Below the pieces are notes generated by a model, which ran no database searches, was not told the DNA's origin, and worked only from the letters and a program-made list of their open reading frames with translations. From assembly GCF_025144225.1 (NCBI RefSeq), contig NZ_JALXXB010000003.1, positions 191,744 to 255,743 of the forward strand: a DNA stretch of 64,000 nucleotides, written 5' to 3'. The DNA is from Aestuariimicrobium sp. p3-SID1156 (GTDB taxonomy: Bacteria > Actinomycetota > Actinomycetes > Propionibacteriales > Propionibacteriaceae). Numbering within the stretch: the first letter of the stretch is position 1; each line of letters starts with the position of its first letter. The position numbers and the translations under genes are program-made. Shown one piece after another: positions 36,701 to 45,118 of the stretch.

Positions 36701-39655
36701 TCAGTCCTCGTCGGGGTCGAAGGTGACCACGCCGCGGCGCATCTGGTCCACCACCATGCGCAGCTGGCGGGGCAACTCGTCTGCCGGTCCGGGCGGGGCA
36801 CCCTCGGAGACCAGTGCCTGGGCGCGCATCCCGGCGGCAACGGCCAGCTGTCCAGTCATGTCGGCGACCTGGCGGATCCAGCGGACGAAGTCGCCGGCGG
36901 GCAGCTGGCAGAGCTCCAGCACCTCGGCCAGCGGGCGTCCATCAGCCCAGGCGTAGGCCGCCTCGGCAAAGCCAATATCCGGCTCGGCAGCCCGCTCCAG
37001 CTTGTGCTCACGCTCCAGCTGCCCGACACGACGCCAGATGTCGCGCAGTCGGCTCTGGGCCTTCTCCGACTCCCGGTCCGGCATGCGCGACATGCGACCC
37101 AGTTCAGTGCGGCGCGCCTCGTAGACCAGGCTGGAGGCGACGGCGGCCAGCTGGGGCACGTCGAGGGTGTCGAAGACGCCCTCCTGCAGCGCCTCTGCCG
37201 CGACCAGGTCCAGCTCGGAGTAGATCCGGGCGAGCATCTGGCCCTCGGCGGTGACCCGATCCGGGTCCTCCGCGCTCAGGTACCCCAGGCTGGTGAGGAC
37301 GGCGCAGATCTTGTCGAAGGAGTTCGCGATCGTGTTGGTCCGTGCCGCCAGCTTCTTCTCAGCCCGTACCTGGTCACGTTCCAGTCGCATCGCGCGTTCG
37401 GCGAAGCGGGCATGGGATTCCCGATCCGGGCACTGGTGACAGGGGTGCTGCTTGAGCCGGCGACGCAGCCCCTCGATCTCGTCCAGGATCTCCTGGTTGG
37501 GTCGGGCCACCATGGGGGCCGGGGGCTCGGGCTGCAGCTCGTTGAGCTTGTTGTGGAAGCTGGCGGCCAGTGACTTTCGGCTCGCCGCCTCACGGGGGTT
37601 GAACTTCCGAGGCACGCGCACCCGGCCGACCACGGAGGTGGGGGTCGGGAAATCCTTCATCGTGAGCCGGACCAGCTCGCGTCCGATGGTCATCACCATC
37701 GGGTGCGGCTCGACGTCGCGACCGCGGCCGGGATCGACGACGACCGCCCACCCCTCGTGGCGCCCGCCCGGGACCCAGATCACCGAACCAGGTTCCAGGT
37801 CGATCAGGGACTCGTACACCTCGGCTCGGAAGTCCGACTTCCGGGCACGGGCCATCTCGTTCTCGAGCTGCTTGATCTCCTCGCGCAGCCGGGCGTACTC
37901 GCTGAAGTCGCCCAGGTGGCAGGTGGCAGCTTCCAGGTACTGCTCGCGCACCTCGGCATCGCGCTCGGCGCCGCGTGCCAGCTGCACCACCGAGCGGTCG
38001 GTCTGGAACTGTGCGAAGGACTGCTCCAGCATGCTGCGGGCCTGTTCCCGGCCCAGGCGCCCGACCAGGTTCACCGCCATGTTGTAGGTGGGGGCGAAGG
38101 AACTCTTCAGCGGGTACGTACGGCGGGATGCCAGACCTGCCAGGGCGCGCGGATCGAGACCGGGCGCCCACATCACCACGGCGTGGCCCTCCACGTCGAT
38201 GCCGCGACGACCGGCACGTCCGGTGAGCTGGGTGTACTCCCCCGGCGTGATGTCGACGTGGGCCTCGCCGTTGAACTTGACCAGCTTCTCGATCATGACG
38301 GTCCGCGCGGGCATGTTGATGCCCAGGGCCAGGGTTTCGGTGGCGTACACGACCTTGATCAGGCCCTCGGCGAAGCCCTCCTCCACGATCGCCTTGAAGG
38401 CGGGCAGGATGCCGGCGTGGTGAGCAGCCACGCCGCGTTGCAGGGCTTCCAGGAAGAAGTCGTAGTCCAGGGCCAGCCGGTCCTGGGCGCTGAGCCCACC
38501 GGCGTGGCGTTCAGCAATCTCCAGCAGCCGCGCGGCCTCGCGCGGGGTGGTCAGCCGGGCACCGGACCCCACCAACTGCCGCACCGCCCCATCGCAGCCG
38601 GCACGGCTGAAAATGAACACGATTGCCGGGAGCAGGTGGGCGCGTTCGAGGGTGATCACCGCGCTCCAGCGCGAGGGCACCAGGCGTGGGCCCTGCTCGC
38701 TGCGGTCGCGTCCGCGGGCATCGTGTCGGGACGCCGCCCCGCCGAAGCGACCCGAACCCTTCGTCGGCGTCTTGCCCTTGCCCGAGCGCCCCCGGGGACG
38801 CCGCGAGTCGTCGCGCTGCCCGCGTGCCTCCTGCTTGGCCAGTTTGACCAGCTCGGGGTTGACATCGGGGGCGTGCTTGTTGGGCAGCGCCACCGCCGTG
38901 GGGGCGTCGCCGGCGAACAGGTCATAGAGGGTGCGTCCGGCCAGGACATGCTGGTACAGCGGGACGGGACGCCGCTCCGAGACGACCACGGCAACGTCGC
39001 CCCGGACTTCGTCGAGCCAGTCGCCGAACTCCTCGGCATTGCTCACCGTGGCCGACAGGCTGACCAACTGGACGCTCTCGGCCAGCCCGAGGATGACCTC
39101 TTCCCAGACGGCACCGCGGAAGCGGTCGGCCAGGTAGTGCACCTCATCCATCACCACGTAGCCGAGGTTGCGCAGGGTGCTGGACTCGGCATAGATCATG
39201 TTCCGGAGCACCTCGGTGGTCATCACCACCACCGGAGCCTCGCCGTTGACCGTGGTGTCGCCGGTCAGCAACCCCACGTTATCGGCACCGTGGCGTTCCA
39301 CCAGATCGTGGTACTTCTGGTTCGACAACGCCTTGATCGGGGTGGTGTAGAAGCACTTGGTGCCCTGTTGCAGGGCGCAGAAGACAGCAAACTCCCCGAC
39401 CACCGTCTTGCCCGCCCCGGTGGGGGCAGCCACCAGGACGCCGCTGCCGGCTTCGACGTGGGCGCAGGCCTCCACCTGGTAGGGGTCGAGGCTGAAGGCG
39501 TAGCCGCGGGAGAACTCCTCGAACATCGGACCGGGCGCAGGCGGCAGGGAATCGAGGTCCGGGACCTCCAGGACTTCCGGGTCGGGACGCTCGTCAGCCC
39601 GGTCGTGGGGCCCAGCAACGAGAGGGTCCAGTTGGTCGAATTCCGGGTCGTCCAT
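36701..39655 (-). CDS. helY: Ski2/Mtr4-like DEVH-box helicase HelY
   Basis: A 984-residue SF2 helicase. Walker A is APTGAGKT (residues 77-84), motif II is DEVH (170-173), motif III LSATVSNAEEFGDW, motif IV region AIVFIFSRAGCD, motif V ATETLALGINMPARTV and motif VI QLTGRAGRRGID. A charged, glycine-rich insertion (about 270-325) separates the RecA-like domains. The C-terminal half contains the DSHCT-like domain. The family unwinds RNA or RNA:DNA. The gene follows tatC in M. tuberculosis (Rv2092c) and follows dagK here. ATG 39655 is supported by a TAGGGT hexamer 7 bases upstream. Confidence 0.93.
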   Translation of the reverse strand: MDDPEFDQLDPLVAGPHDRADERPDPEVLEVPDLDSLPPAPGPMFEEFSRGYAFSLDPYQVEACAHVEAGSGVLVAAPTGAGKTVVGEFAVFCALQQGTKCFYTTPIKALSNQKYHDLVERHGADNVGLLTGDTTVNGEAPVVVMTTEVLRNMIYAESSTLRNLGYVVMDEVHYLADRFRGAVWEEVILGLAESVQLVSLSATVSNAEEFGDWLDEVRGDVAVVVSERRPVPLYQHVLAGRTLYDLFAGDAPTAVALPNKHAPDVNPELVKLAKQEARGQRDDSRRPRGRSGKGKTPTKGSGRFGGAASRHDARGRDRSEQGPRLVPSRWSAVITLERAHLLPAIVFIFSRAGCDGAVRQLVGSGARLTTPREAARLLEIAERHAGGLSAQDRLALDYDFFLEALQRGVAAHHAGILPAFKAIVEEGFAEGLIKVVYATETLALGINMPARTVMIEKLVKFNGEAHVDITPGEYTQLTGRAGRRGIDVEGHAVVMWAPGLDPRALAGLASRRTYPLKSSFAPTYNMAVNLVGRLGREQARSMLEQSFAQFQTDRSVVQLARGAERDAEVREQYLEAATCHLGDFSEYARLREEIKQLENEMARARKSDFRAEVYESLIDLEPGSVIWVPGGRHEGWAVVVDPGRGRDVEPHPMVMTIGRELVRLTMKDFPTPTSVVGRVRVPRKFNPREAASRKSLAASFHNKLNELQPEPPAPMVARPNQEILDEIEGLRRRLKQHPCHQCPDRESHARFAERAMRLERDQVRAEKKLAARTNTIANSFDKICAVLTSLGYLSAEDPDRVTAEGQMLARIYSELDLVAAEALQEGVFDTLDVPQLAAVASSLVYEARRTELGRMSRMPDRESEKAQSRLRDIWRRVGQLEREHKLERAAEPDIGFAEAAYAWADGRPLAEVLELCQLPAGDFVRWIRQVADMTGQLAVAAGMRAQALVSEGAPPGPADELPRQLRMVVDQMRRGVVTFDPDED

Positions 39656-39668
39656 GGATTCGACCCTA
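39656..39668 (-). promoter_or_regulatory. -10 element of helY
   Basis: TAGGGT (complement of 39663-39668) followed by 7 bases and ATG 39655, no Shine-Dalgarno sequence. The gene also follows dagK by 20 bases and may be read from the tat operon. Confidence 0.45.
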
Positions 39669-39675
39669 CTGGACC

Positions 39676-40611
39676 TCAGCCGCGCCGAGCGGGAACCGGC
39701 TTCGGCAAATGCACCGAGAGGGATTCGGGTTCGACCTCCACCCGCAGGGGTACCGTCCCCAGGGGTTCACCATCTGCCATGCCGACCAGGTCCTCCCCGT
39801 CCACCATCACGCTGGAGGCCCGCAGCAACTCGACCTCGGGCCGCTTCACGAAGCCGCCGGTGTAGATGGTGGGCAGCAGCTGTAACAGCTGCATCCGGGT
39901 GAGGGCGTGGATGATGGTCACGTCGAGTTCCCCATCGGTGACCGAGGCGCGAGGGGCGATTTTCATCCCGCCGCCGAAGTAGATGCTGTTGGAGACCGCA
40001 ACCAGCATGGCCTCCAGCTCGCGCACCTCGCCGTCAATCTCCAGCCGGTACTTCAGGGGCGAGAAGGCGGCCAGTTCCCGCAGCGCCACCCAGCCGTAGG
40101 CCGGAGCCCCGAGGGTGAACCGCAACCGGTTGGCATGGTCGTTGACCCTGGCGTCATAGCCGGTCGACACGGTGCAGCCGACATGGCGTCGGGTGTCGCC
40201 ACCGGTGAGTGCGCCCTCGACGCGATTGGTGTCGATGCGCGTCGTGCTGCCGGCCAGGATGGCGCGAGTGGCCTGGGCCAGGTCCGTGGGCACACCGATC
40301 CCGCGGCAGAAATCATTGCCGGTCCCCGCCGGGACGAGGCCCAGGTTCACCTCGGTCCCGGCGCACGCGTTGACGCCGAGGTGGGCCATCCCGTCACCGC
40401 CGACGACCACCAGTGAATCACCCGGGGACGCGGCAGCGACTGCCTCGCGAGTTCTGGTCGCGGCGTCCTGAAAGCTGGTGGTCTCGTAGAGCTGGACGTG
40501 GGTGCCGGGCAACCCACGCACCAGCTCAGTGATGATACGGGGAATGGCGCGGCGGGCACGGCCGCGGCCGGCGTGGGGATTGGCCACCACGCTCAAGGTC
40601 CTGGCCTCCAC
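39676..40611 (-). CDS. dagK: Diacylglycerol/lipid kinase family protein
   Basis: A 311-residue DAGK/YegS-type lipid kinase. The nucleotide motif LVVVGGDGMAHLGVN and the GTGNDFCRGIG loop are at about residues 67-105; NPHAGRGRA forms the N-terminal strand; the C-terminal beta domain includes YFGGGMKIAPRASVTDGELDVTII. In actinobacteria such kinases recycle diacylglycerol or act in envelope lipid synthesis. The start is GTG 40611, seven bases after the tatC stop, so it is an internal gene of the paf-tat operon. Confidence 0.9.
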   Translation of the reverse strand: MEARTLSVVANPHAGRGRARRAIPRIITELVRGLPGTHVQLYETTSFQDAATRTREAVAAASPGDSLVVVGGDGMAHLGVNACAGTEVNLGLVPAGTGNDFCRGIGVPTDLAQATRAILAGSTTRIDTNRVEGALTGGDTRRHVGCTVSTGYDARVNDHANRLRFTLGAPAYGWVALRELAAFSPLKYRLEIDGEVRELEAMLVAVSNSIYFGGGMKIAPRASVTDGELDVTIIHALTRMQLLQLLPTIYTGGFVKRPEVELLRASSVMVDGEDLVGMADGEPLGTVPLRVEVEPESLSVHLPKPVPARRG

Positions 40612-40617
40612 CGCCGC

Positions 40618-41478
40618 TCAGTCGTCCTCGTCGTCGAGCTCGATCAGTTCGCCGCGAGCGCGGAGGCGGCGGTCGTGGGCGTGCGTGATGACCTCAGCGA
40701 CCATATAGAGAATCGCCATGGGAGCCGACAGGGCCAGCATCGAGAAGGGGTCGGTGCTCGGGGTGGCGATGGCGCCGAAGATGAAGCAACCGAAGATGGC
40801 AGGCAGCCTGAACTGGGTGAGCGTGCGGGCGCGGAGCACGCCGACCAGGTTGAGCGCCACCAACACCACCGGCAACAGGAAGCTCAACCCGAAGATGAGC
40901 AGCATCTGCAACTCGAACGTCAGGTACTTGTTCATCTCGTTGATCTGGGTGGTGTCCGGCGGGTTGAAGCTCATCATGACTTCGAAGCCCTTGGGCAGGA
41001 CCAGGTAACCGACCGTCACCCCCATCAGGAACAACGGCACTGCGGTGAGCATGAACCGCAGGCTGTACCTCTTCTCGTTCTCCAGCAGGCCGGGCATGAT
41101 GAACGCCCAGATGTGCCAGATCCACACCGGGCAAGTGACGATCAGGCTCGCAATCGCAGCGATCTTCATCCGGAGCGCGAAGGCGCCGGTGATGCCCTCG
41201 GTGGTCACCATGACCGTCTGGCCCGTGCGGCTCTCGAAGGCGTGTTTGGCCTGCATCAACGGCTTCGTGATCACGTCATAGAAGATGTGGTACTGCATTT
41301 CCACGACGAGACAGGCGACCAGGAAGATCAGAAAGATGATGAAGGACCAGATGACGCGGTAGCGGAGCTCGCGCAAGTGGTCCACGAGCGCCATGGTCCC
41401 GTCGGGGTTGTCATGCTTGACCGGCTTGAGCCAGTCAGGCATCAACCCCCGACGGGTCCTGGCCTCTGTTGCAGGCAT
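40618..41478 (-). CDS. tatC: Sec-independent translocase component TatC
   Basis: A 286-residue six-TM core subunit of the twin-arginine protein exporter. The N-terminal DHLRELRYRVIWSF signature (about residue 33) and the P1 segment with KGFEVMMSF and PFGLSFLLPVV (LIFGLSFLLPVVLVALNLVGVL) are diagnostic. It has a charged C-terminal tail ending in DDEDD. It follows tatA by 20 bases. Only TatA and TatC are encoded here; TatB, if present, is elsewhere, as in other actinobacteria. Confidence 0.96.
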   Translation of the reverse strand: MPATEARTRRGLMPDWLKPVKHDNPDGTMALVDHLRELRYRVIWSFIIFLIFLVACLVVEMQYHIFYDVITKPLMQAKHAFESRTGQTVMVTTEGITGAFALRMKIAAIASLIVTCPVWIWHIWAFIMPGLLENEKRYSLRFMLTAVPLFLMGVTVGYLVLPKGFEVMMSFNPPDTTQINEMNKYLTFELQMLLIFGLSFLLPVVLVALNLVGVLRARTLTQFRLPAIFGCFIFGAIATPSTDPFSMLALSAPMAILYMVAEVITHAHDRRLRARGELIELDDEDD

Positions 41479-41498
41479 GGTTCAGGTGCCCGGCTGGT

Positions 41499-41795
41499 TC
41501 AGCGCTGGTCGGGGCGGCGCAGGGTGTCGTCCTCGACGAGCTCCGCGTCCACGACGCGGTCGTCGCGGGTGACCGAGGCGCCGCGAGCAGCGTTGGTGTT
41601 CATGACCTCGTCGACGGGCTCGGTGCAGCCCTCCTCGACAGCATTCGGCTTGTTGGTGTGCAGGTCGCGAGTCTCTTCCTTGAACTCGCGGATGGCGCGG
41701 CCCGAGGCCTTGCCGATGCCGGCCAGTCGGCTACCGCCGAACAGCAGCAGCGCGACGGCCAGGATGATGAGAAGTTCCTGCCAGCCAAGACCCAT
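41499..41795 (-). CDS. tatA: Sec-independent translocase component TatA
   Basis: A 98-residue protein with one N-terminal TM helix (LIILAVALLLFGG), the FG hinge followed by the amphipathic helix SRLAGIGKASGRAIREFKEETRD, and an unstructured acidic tail. This is the standard TatA/E layout. The ATG 41795 has GAGGAA 7 bases upstream. It sits between the 78-residue membrane protein and tatC in the conserved pafBC-tatAC order. Confidence 0.95.
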   Translation of the reverse strand: MGLGWQELLIILAVALLLFGGSRLAGIGKASGRAIREFKEETRDLHTNKPNAVEEGCTEPVDEVMNTNAARGASVTRDDRVVDAELVEDDTLRRPDQR

Positions 41796-41884
41796 GATGG
41801 TTCCTCACAGAAGGCGGTCCGATGACCGCAGTGGTTCGTGGTGTACCCGGGAACGCGGGGTGCGCACCGTGCACAGGGGGGAGC

Positions 41885-42121
41885 CTACCCGACCTGCTCC
41901 ACTCGTCCGAAACGCTCGGTCGGAGCGTCCGGGGCATCCTCGAGCGGGCCAAGATCCAACTGTCCGAGCAGGTCGGCGAGTTCCTGCCCGCGCCTGCCCA
42001 GCATCTGGATCTCGGAGTAGACATCAGCAGCCTTGTGGAACAACCATACAGCCCACCCAACCATGCTGACGAGGCCGGCCAGGGCGATGCCCAGGAAGAT
42101 CCACACCCACAGCACGGTCAT
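41885..42121 (-). CDS. Small single-TM protein of the paf-tat locus
   Basis: A 78-residue protein with a hydrophobic N-terminal helix (TVLWVWIFLGIALAGLVSMVGWAVWL), then a charged coiled-coil-like stretch (DVYSEIQMLGRRGQELADLLGQLDL) and an acidic tail. I do not recognise a named family, but small proteins of this layout occur between pafC and tatA in other actinobacteria. The ATG at 42121 overlaps the pafC stop (ATGA), so it is translated in coupling with pafC. Confidence 0.65.
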   Translation of the reverse strand: MTVLWVWIFLGIALAGLVSMVGWAVWLFHKAADVYSEIQMLGRRGQELADLLGQLDLGPLEDAPDAPTERFGRVEQVG

Positions 42122-43095
42122 GCTCCCCACAGTAGCGAATAGGCCTGCAGCGCGTCGCGGGCGACCCGGGCGGCCGTTTCCCCGGCGTCCTGCGGCTCAA
42201 CCACCGCCACCGCATCAGCCAACTGCAACAGCCGACTGGTCAGGTAGGTCTCTGACACAAGCGGCATGGTGACCCGACGGGTGGGGCCTCGACCCTCGGT
42301 ATCGGGCAGGTCATGCCACTCATCGGTCGGGTCGTACTCCACGATCCAGTGCGCTTCCGGGGCCAGGTCGAGGGTGACGCGCTCTGCCTCCTGCCCCGAG
42401 AACCACGTCTCCGGCAGGGCGGGGGCCGGGCCGTGGTCCACGGCGGAATCCTCCAGGATGCGGGCCCGCGCGACGCGGCTCACCTTATAGGTGCGCCAGC
42501 CCTCGGACTCGACATTCCAGGCCTGCAGGTAGGCGGCTCCCCCGCGCACCACCAGGCTGACCGGGTCCACCACGGGGTGGGTGGTCATGCCGCGATTCGC
42601 ACCGTCATAGCTGAGCTGGATGCGGCAGCCGTCCTCGATGGCCTCTGCCAGCGTGCGACGCACCTCGTCAGCCCCGGAGGCGACCTGGACCACGACACGG
42701 CTGGCGGCGTCCCCGGTCAGGCGTTCGAGCTTGGCCAGGGCACTGGCGACATGCTCCGTGGCCTCGGAACTCACCAAGGGCTGCAGCGCGCGCAAGCCGA
42801 TGACAAGGCTGAGTGCCTGGTCGGCGGTGAGGTTCAGGGGCCGCTGGACGTACTCGGAGGGCCGCACGACGAAGGTGCCGTCGTCGAACTCCTCGAAGTC
42901 GATGAGGTAGCCGAAGCGTCCCTGGGCAATGGCCTCCGGGTCGGCCCCGATCATCGACAGCTGCTCCAGCTCGTGGCGCAGCCGCTCGGGTCGGATACCG
43001 AAATGATCAGCCGCTTCCGCAAGCGTCAGGCCGGGGTGTTGTTCCAGCCACGGGATCATCAGGAAGATCCGCTCCACGTCATCGATGGCCTTCAC
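42118..43095 (-). CDS. pafC: WYL-domain regulator PafC
   Basis: A 325-residue helix-turn-helix/WYL protein. The N-terminal winged helix (about residues 10-70, DDVERIFLMIPWLEQHPGLTLAEAADHFG) is followed by a WYL core (IQLSYDGANRGMTTHPVVDPVSLVVRGGAAYLQAW) and the WCX extension. With PafB it forms the activator of the LexA-independent DNA-damage response in mycobacteria. Its start overlaps the pafB stop by 4 bases, matching the strict pafB-pafC order. Confidence 0.93.
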   Translation of the reverse strand: MKAIDDVERIFLMIPWLEQHPGLTLAEAADHFGIRPERLRHELEQLSMIGADPEAIAQGRFGYLIDFEEFDDGTFVVRPSEYVQRPLNLTADQALSLVIGLRALQPLVSSEATEHVASALAKLERLTGDAASRVVVQVASGADEVRRTLAEAIEDGCRIQLSYDGANRGMTTHPVVDPVSLVVRGGAAYLQAWNVESEGWRTYKVSRVARARILEDSAVDHGPAPALPETWFSGQEAERVTLDLAPEAHWIVEYDPTDEWHDLPDTEGRGPTRRVTMPLVSETYLTSRLLQLADAVAVVEPQDAGETAARVARDALQAYSLLWGA

Positions 43096-44087
43096 GAGGC
43101 ACCTCCATGGGCCGCGACCACCCGCTGGAGGTGGTCGATCACGGTCTCCCGAAGAGCCGGCGGGCTGACCACGAGGACATCCGCCCCATGGGTGGCGACC
43201 TCGGCCGCCAGGTCCGCTTCGCGATTGAAAGGCACCTCATAGGTCCGGTAGCCCTCCGGCAGCTCCGGTCCGTCCCCCACGACAACCATGGGACGCCCGC
43301 GGCGCCGCAGCATGGGCGCGTATTCCCCCCGAATCGCGAGGACTGCCTGCTGGGTTCCGGGCGCCGGCGCCAGGGAGGCGAGCAGTGCGGCTCGGTCGAT
43401 CTCGGGCACCTCGTAGGACGCATCCGGGCCCTCCGCGCGCGGCTCGGAGGTGATCCGGGAGAGCTTGAAGGAGCGCCTCTCCTGCCGGTCACGGTCGAAG
43501 CCGATCAGGTACCAGGAACCTGACCGGGAACCGAGCATCCAGGGCTCGACGTGGCGTTCCGAAGTGGTGCCGGTGCTGGTTCGGTAGCTGAAACGGACGC
43601 GGCGGCGGCGTGCCGTCGCCTCCCACAGTGGCTGGAAGGCCTGCTCACGGGCCGAGACCGAGGGCTGGAAGGCCAGGCTGGGCGCAGCGTCCAGCTCGAC
43701 ACCGGCCGCCGCGAGCTTGCGCAGCGCGTCCTGGGACTCCCGCGCCATGGCGTTCTCACTCCACACCCGGCCGGCCAGGGTCAGCATGGCGCGTTCCTGG
43801 GGGGTGAAGTCGATCTCGGGCAGGGTGAAGCTGCGGTCGCGCAGGCGGTAGGCCTCTCCCCCGTCGGTCTCGCTGGTCTCCAGGTTCATGCCGAGTTCAC
43901 GCAGGGTCTGCTTGTCCCGCTCGAACATGCGCTGGAGGGTGGGCCCGTCGCCGGTCTGGCGGTATTCACTGACCAGGTCGATGATCTGGCGGCGTGTGAT
44001 GGGCTGCACCGCTGACATCAGCACGAAGACCAGCTCGAACAGTCGTAGGGAATTGGCCCTCGCCACCTGCGAACGTGCCGTCGCCAT
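43092..44087 (-). CDS. pafB: WYL-domain regulator PafB
   Basis: A 331-residue partner of PafC, with an N-terminal winged helix (NSLRLFELVFVLMSAVQPITRRQII) and a WYL core (RRRVRFSYRTSTGTTSERHVEPW, SRSGSWYLIGFDRDRQERRSFKLSRI). The WYL domain is thought to sense single-stranded DNA in the mycobacterial complex. ATG 44087 has an excellent GGAGGA 4 bases upstream, so the upstream GTG is not the start. It is divergent from gluQRS, with 113 bases between the start codons. Confidence 0.93.
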   Translation of the reverse strand: MATARSQVARANSLRLFELVFVLMSAVQPITRRQIIDLVSEYRQTGDGPTLQRMFERDKQTLRELGMNLETSETDGGEAYRLRDRSFTLPEIDFTPQERAMLTLAGRVWSENAMARESQDALRKLAAAGVELDAAPSLAFQPSVSAREQAFQPLWEATARRRRVRFSYRTSTGTTSERHVEPWMLGSRSGSWYLIGFDRDRQERRSFKLSRITSEPRAEGPDASYEVPEIDRAALLASLAPAPGTQQAVLAIRGEYAPMLRRRGRPMVVVGDGPELPEGYRTYEVPFNREADLAAEVATHGADVLVVSPPALRETVIDHLQRVVAAHGGAS

Positions 44088-44200
44088 GCTTCCTCCGCCC
44101 GCCACCGAGTTTCCTGCCAGCTGGTCTCTGGTACCAGACTGGGCCTGGTGGGAGGCTACCAGCGTCCCGACATGCCAGTTTCGCCGGTGAAGGAGTTTCG

Positions 44201-45118
44201 ATGACCGGTCGGTTCGCGCCCAGCCCGACCTCTGCCATGCACCTGGGCAACCTGCGCACGGCCCTGCTGTCCTGGGTCTTCGCCCGGCGCGAGGGCGAGG
44301 GTTTCCTGGTGCGCATCGAGGACCTCGACCAGCAGCGGGTCACTGCGGCGCACGGTGTGGCCGACCAGCAGCTCACCGACCTCGCCGCGATCGGTCTCGA
44401 ATGGGACGAGCCGGTGGTGAGGCAGTCCGACCGGCTCGGCCTCTACCGAGACGCGATCACCAGTCTCGACACCTACGAGTGCTACTGCACTCGCCGCGAG
44501 GTCGCCGAGGCCTCCCAGGCGCCCCATGACGGCCATCGCCCCTACCCGGGCACCTGCGCGAACCTCTCCGATTCCGAACGTGCACAGCGTCGGACGCAGC
44601 GCCCCGCTGCCCTTCGGGTTCGCTCCGAGGGCGCCAGCTTTGCGATCCATGACCGGTACGCCGGCGAGGTGACCGGCCTGGTGGACGACTTCGTGGTGGC
44701 GCGTGGGGACGGCACCCCGGCCTACAACCTGGCCGTCGTCGTCGACGACGGCCTCCAGGGCGTCAGCCAGGTGGTCCGCGGCGACGACCTGCTCAGCTCG
44801 GCCCCGCGACAGGCCTGGCTCGCCGATCGGCTCGGGTTCCCGGTGCCGGAGTACATGCACGTCGGGCTCGCGGTGAACGCCGAGGGCCAGCGGCTTGCCA
44901 AGCGCGACGGTGCGGTGAGCCTGGCCGACCTGGCCGAGCTCGGGCATTCAGCAGTTGAGGTCCGCGGGTGGTTGTTGGCCTCCCTCGACCTCGAGCCGGG
45001 GCTCACCAACGCAGAACTGCTGCAGCTCCCGCTCGAGGCGTGGGCTGCAGCAGCTCGCAGGTGGGTAGTGGATCCCGATCAGCTGGCGGGGCTGGTGAAC
45101 AGGATGTCCACCACGTAG
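44201..45118 (+). CDS. gluQ: Glutamyl-Q tRNA(Asp) synthetase
   Basis: A 305-residue GluRS-like protein lacking the anticodon-binding domain. The class I motif is HLGN (residues 14-17) after RFAPSPTSAM, the KMSKS equivalent is RLAKRDG (about 230), and the zinc site typical of GluQRS is CYC, spacer, YPGTC (C-x-C ... Y-x3-C). The family attaches glutamate to queuosine in tRNA-Asp. No tgt or queA is present in this window, so the modification cannot be confirmed. A strong AAGGAG is 5 bases before ATG 44201. It lies between pafB and the FKBP gene, facing the latter, and overlaps its end by 40 bases. Confidence 0.9.
   Translation: MTGRFAPSPTSAMHLGNLRTALLSWVFARREGEGFLVRIEDLDQQRVTAAHGVADQQLTDLAAIGLEWDEPVVRQSDRLGLYRDAITSLDTYECYCTRREVAEASQAPHDGHRPYPGTCANLSDSERAQRRTQRPAALRVRSEGASFAIHDRYAGEVTGLVDDFVVARGDGTPAYNLAVVVDDGLQGVSQVVRGDDLLSSAPRQAWLADRLGFPVPEYMHVGLAVNAEGQRLAKRDGAVSLADLAELGHSAVEVRGWLLASLDLEPGLTNAELLQLPLEAWAAAARRWVVDPDQLAGLVNRMSTT

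Noticed and set aside
37703..39865. A 720-codon open frame antisense to helY, and similar long frames antisense to cimA, ftsK, pafA, rimO and xerD/parA
   Set aside because: These arise from GC-rich third codon positions of the real gene. Their predicted proteins are rich in His, Arg, Gly and Val without recognisable domains, and the opposite strand carries complete conserved enzymes.
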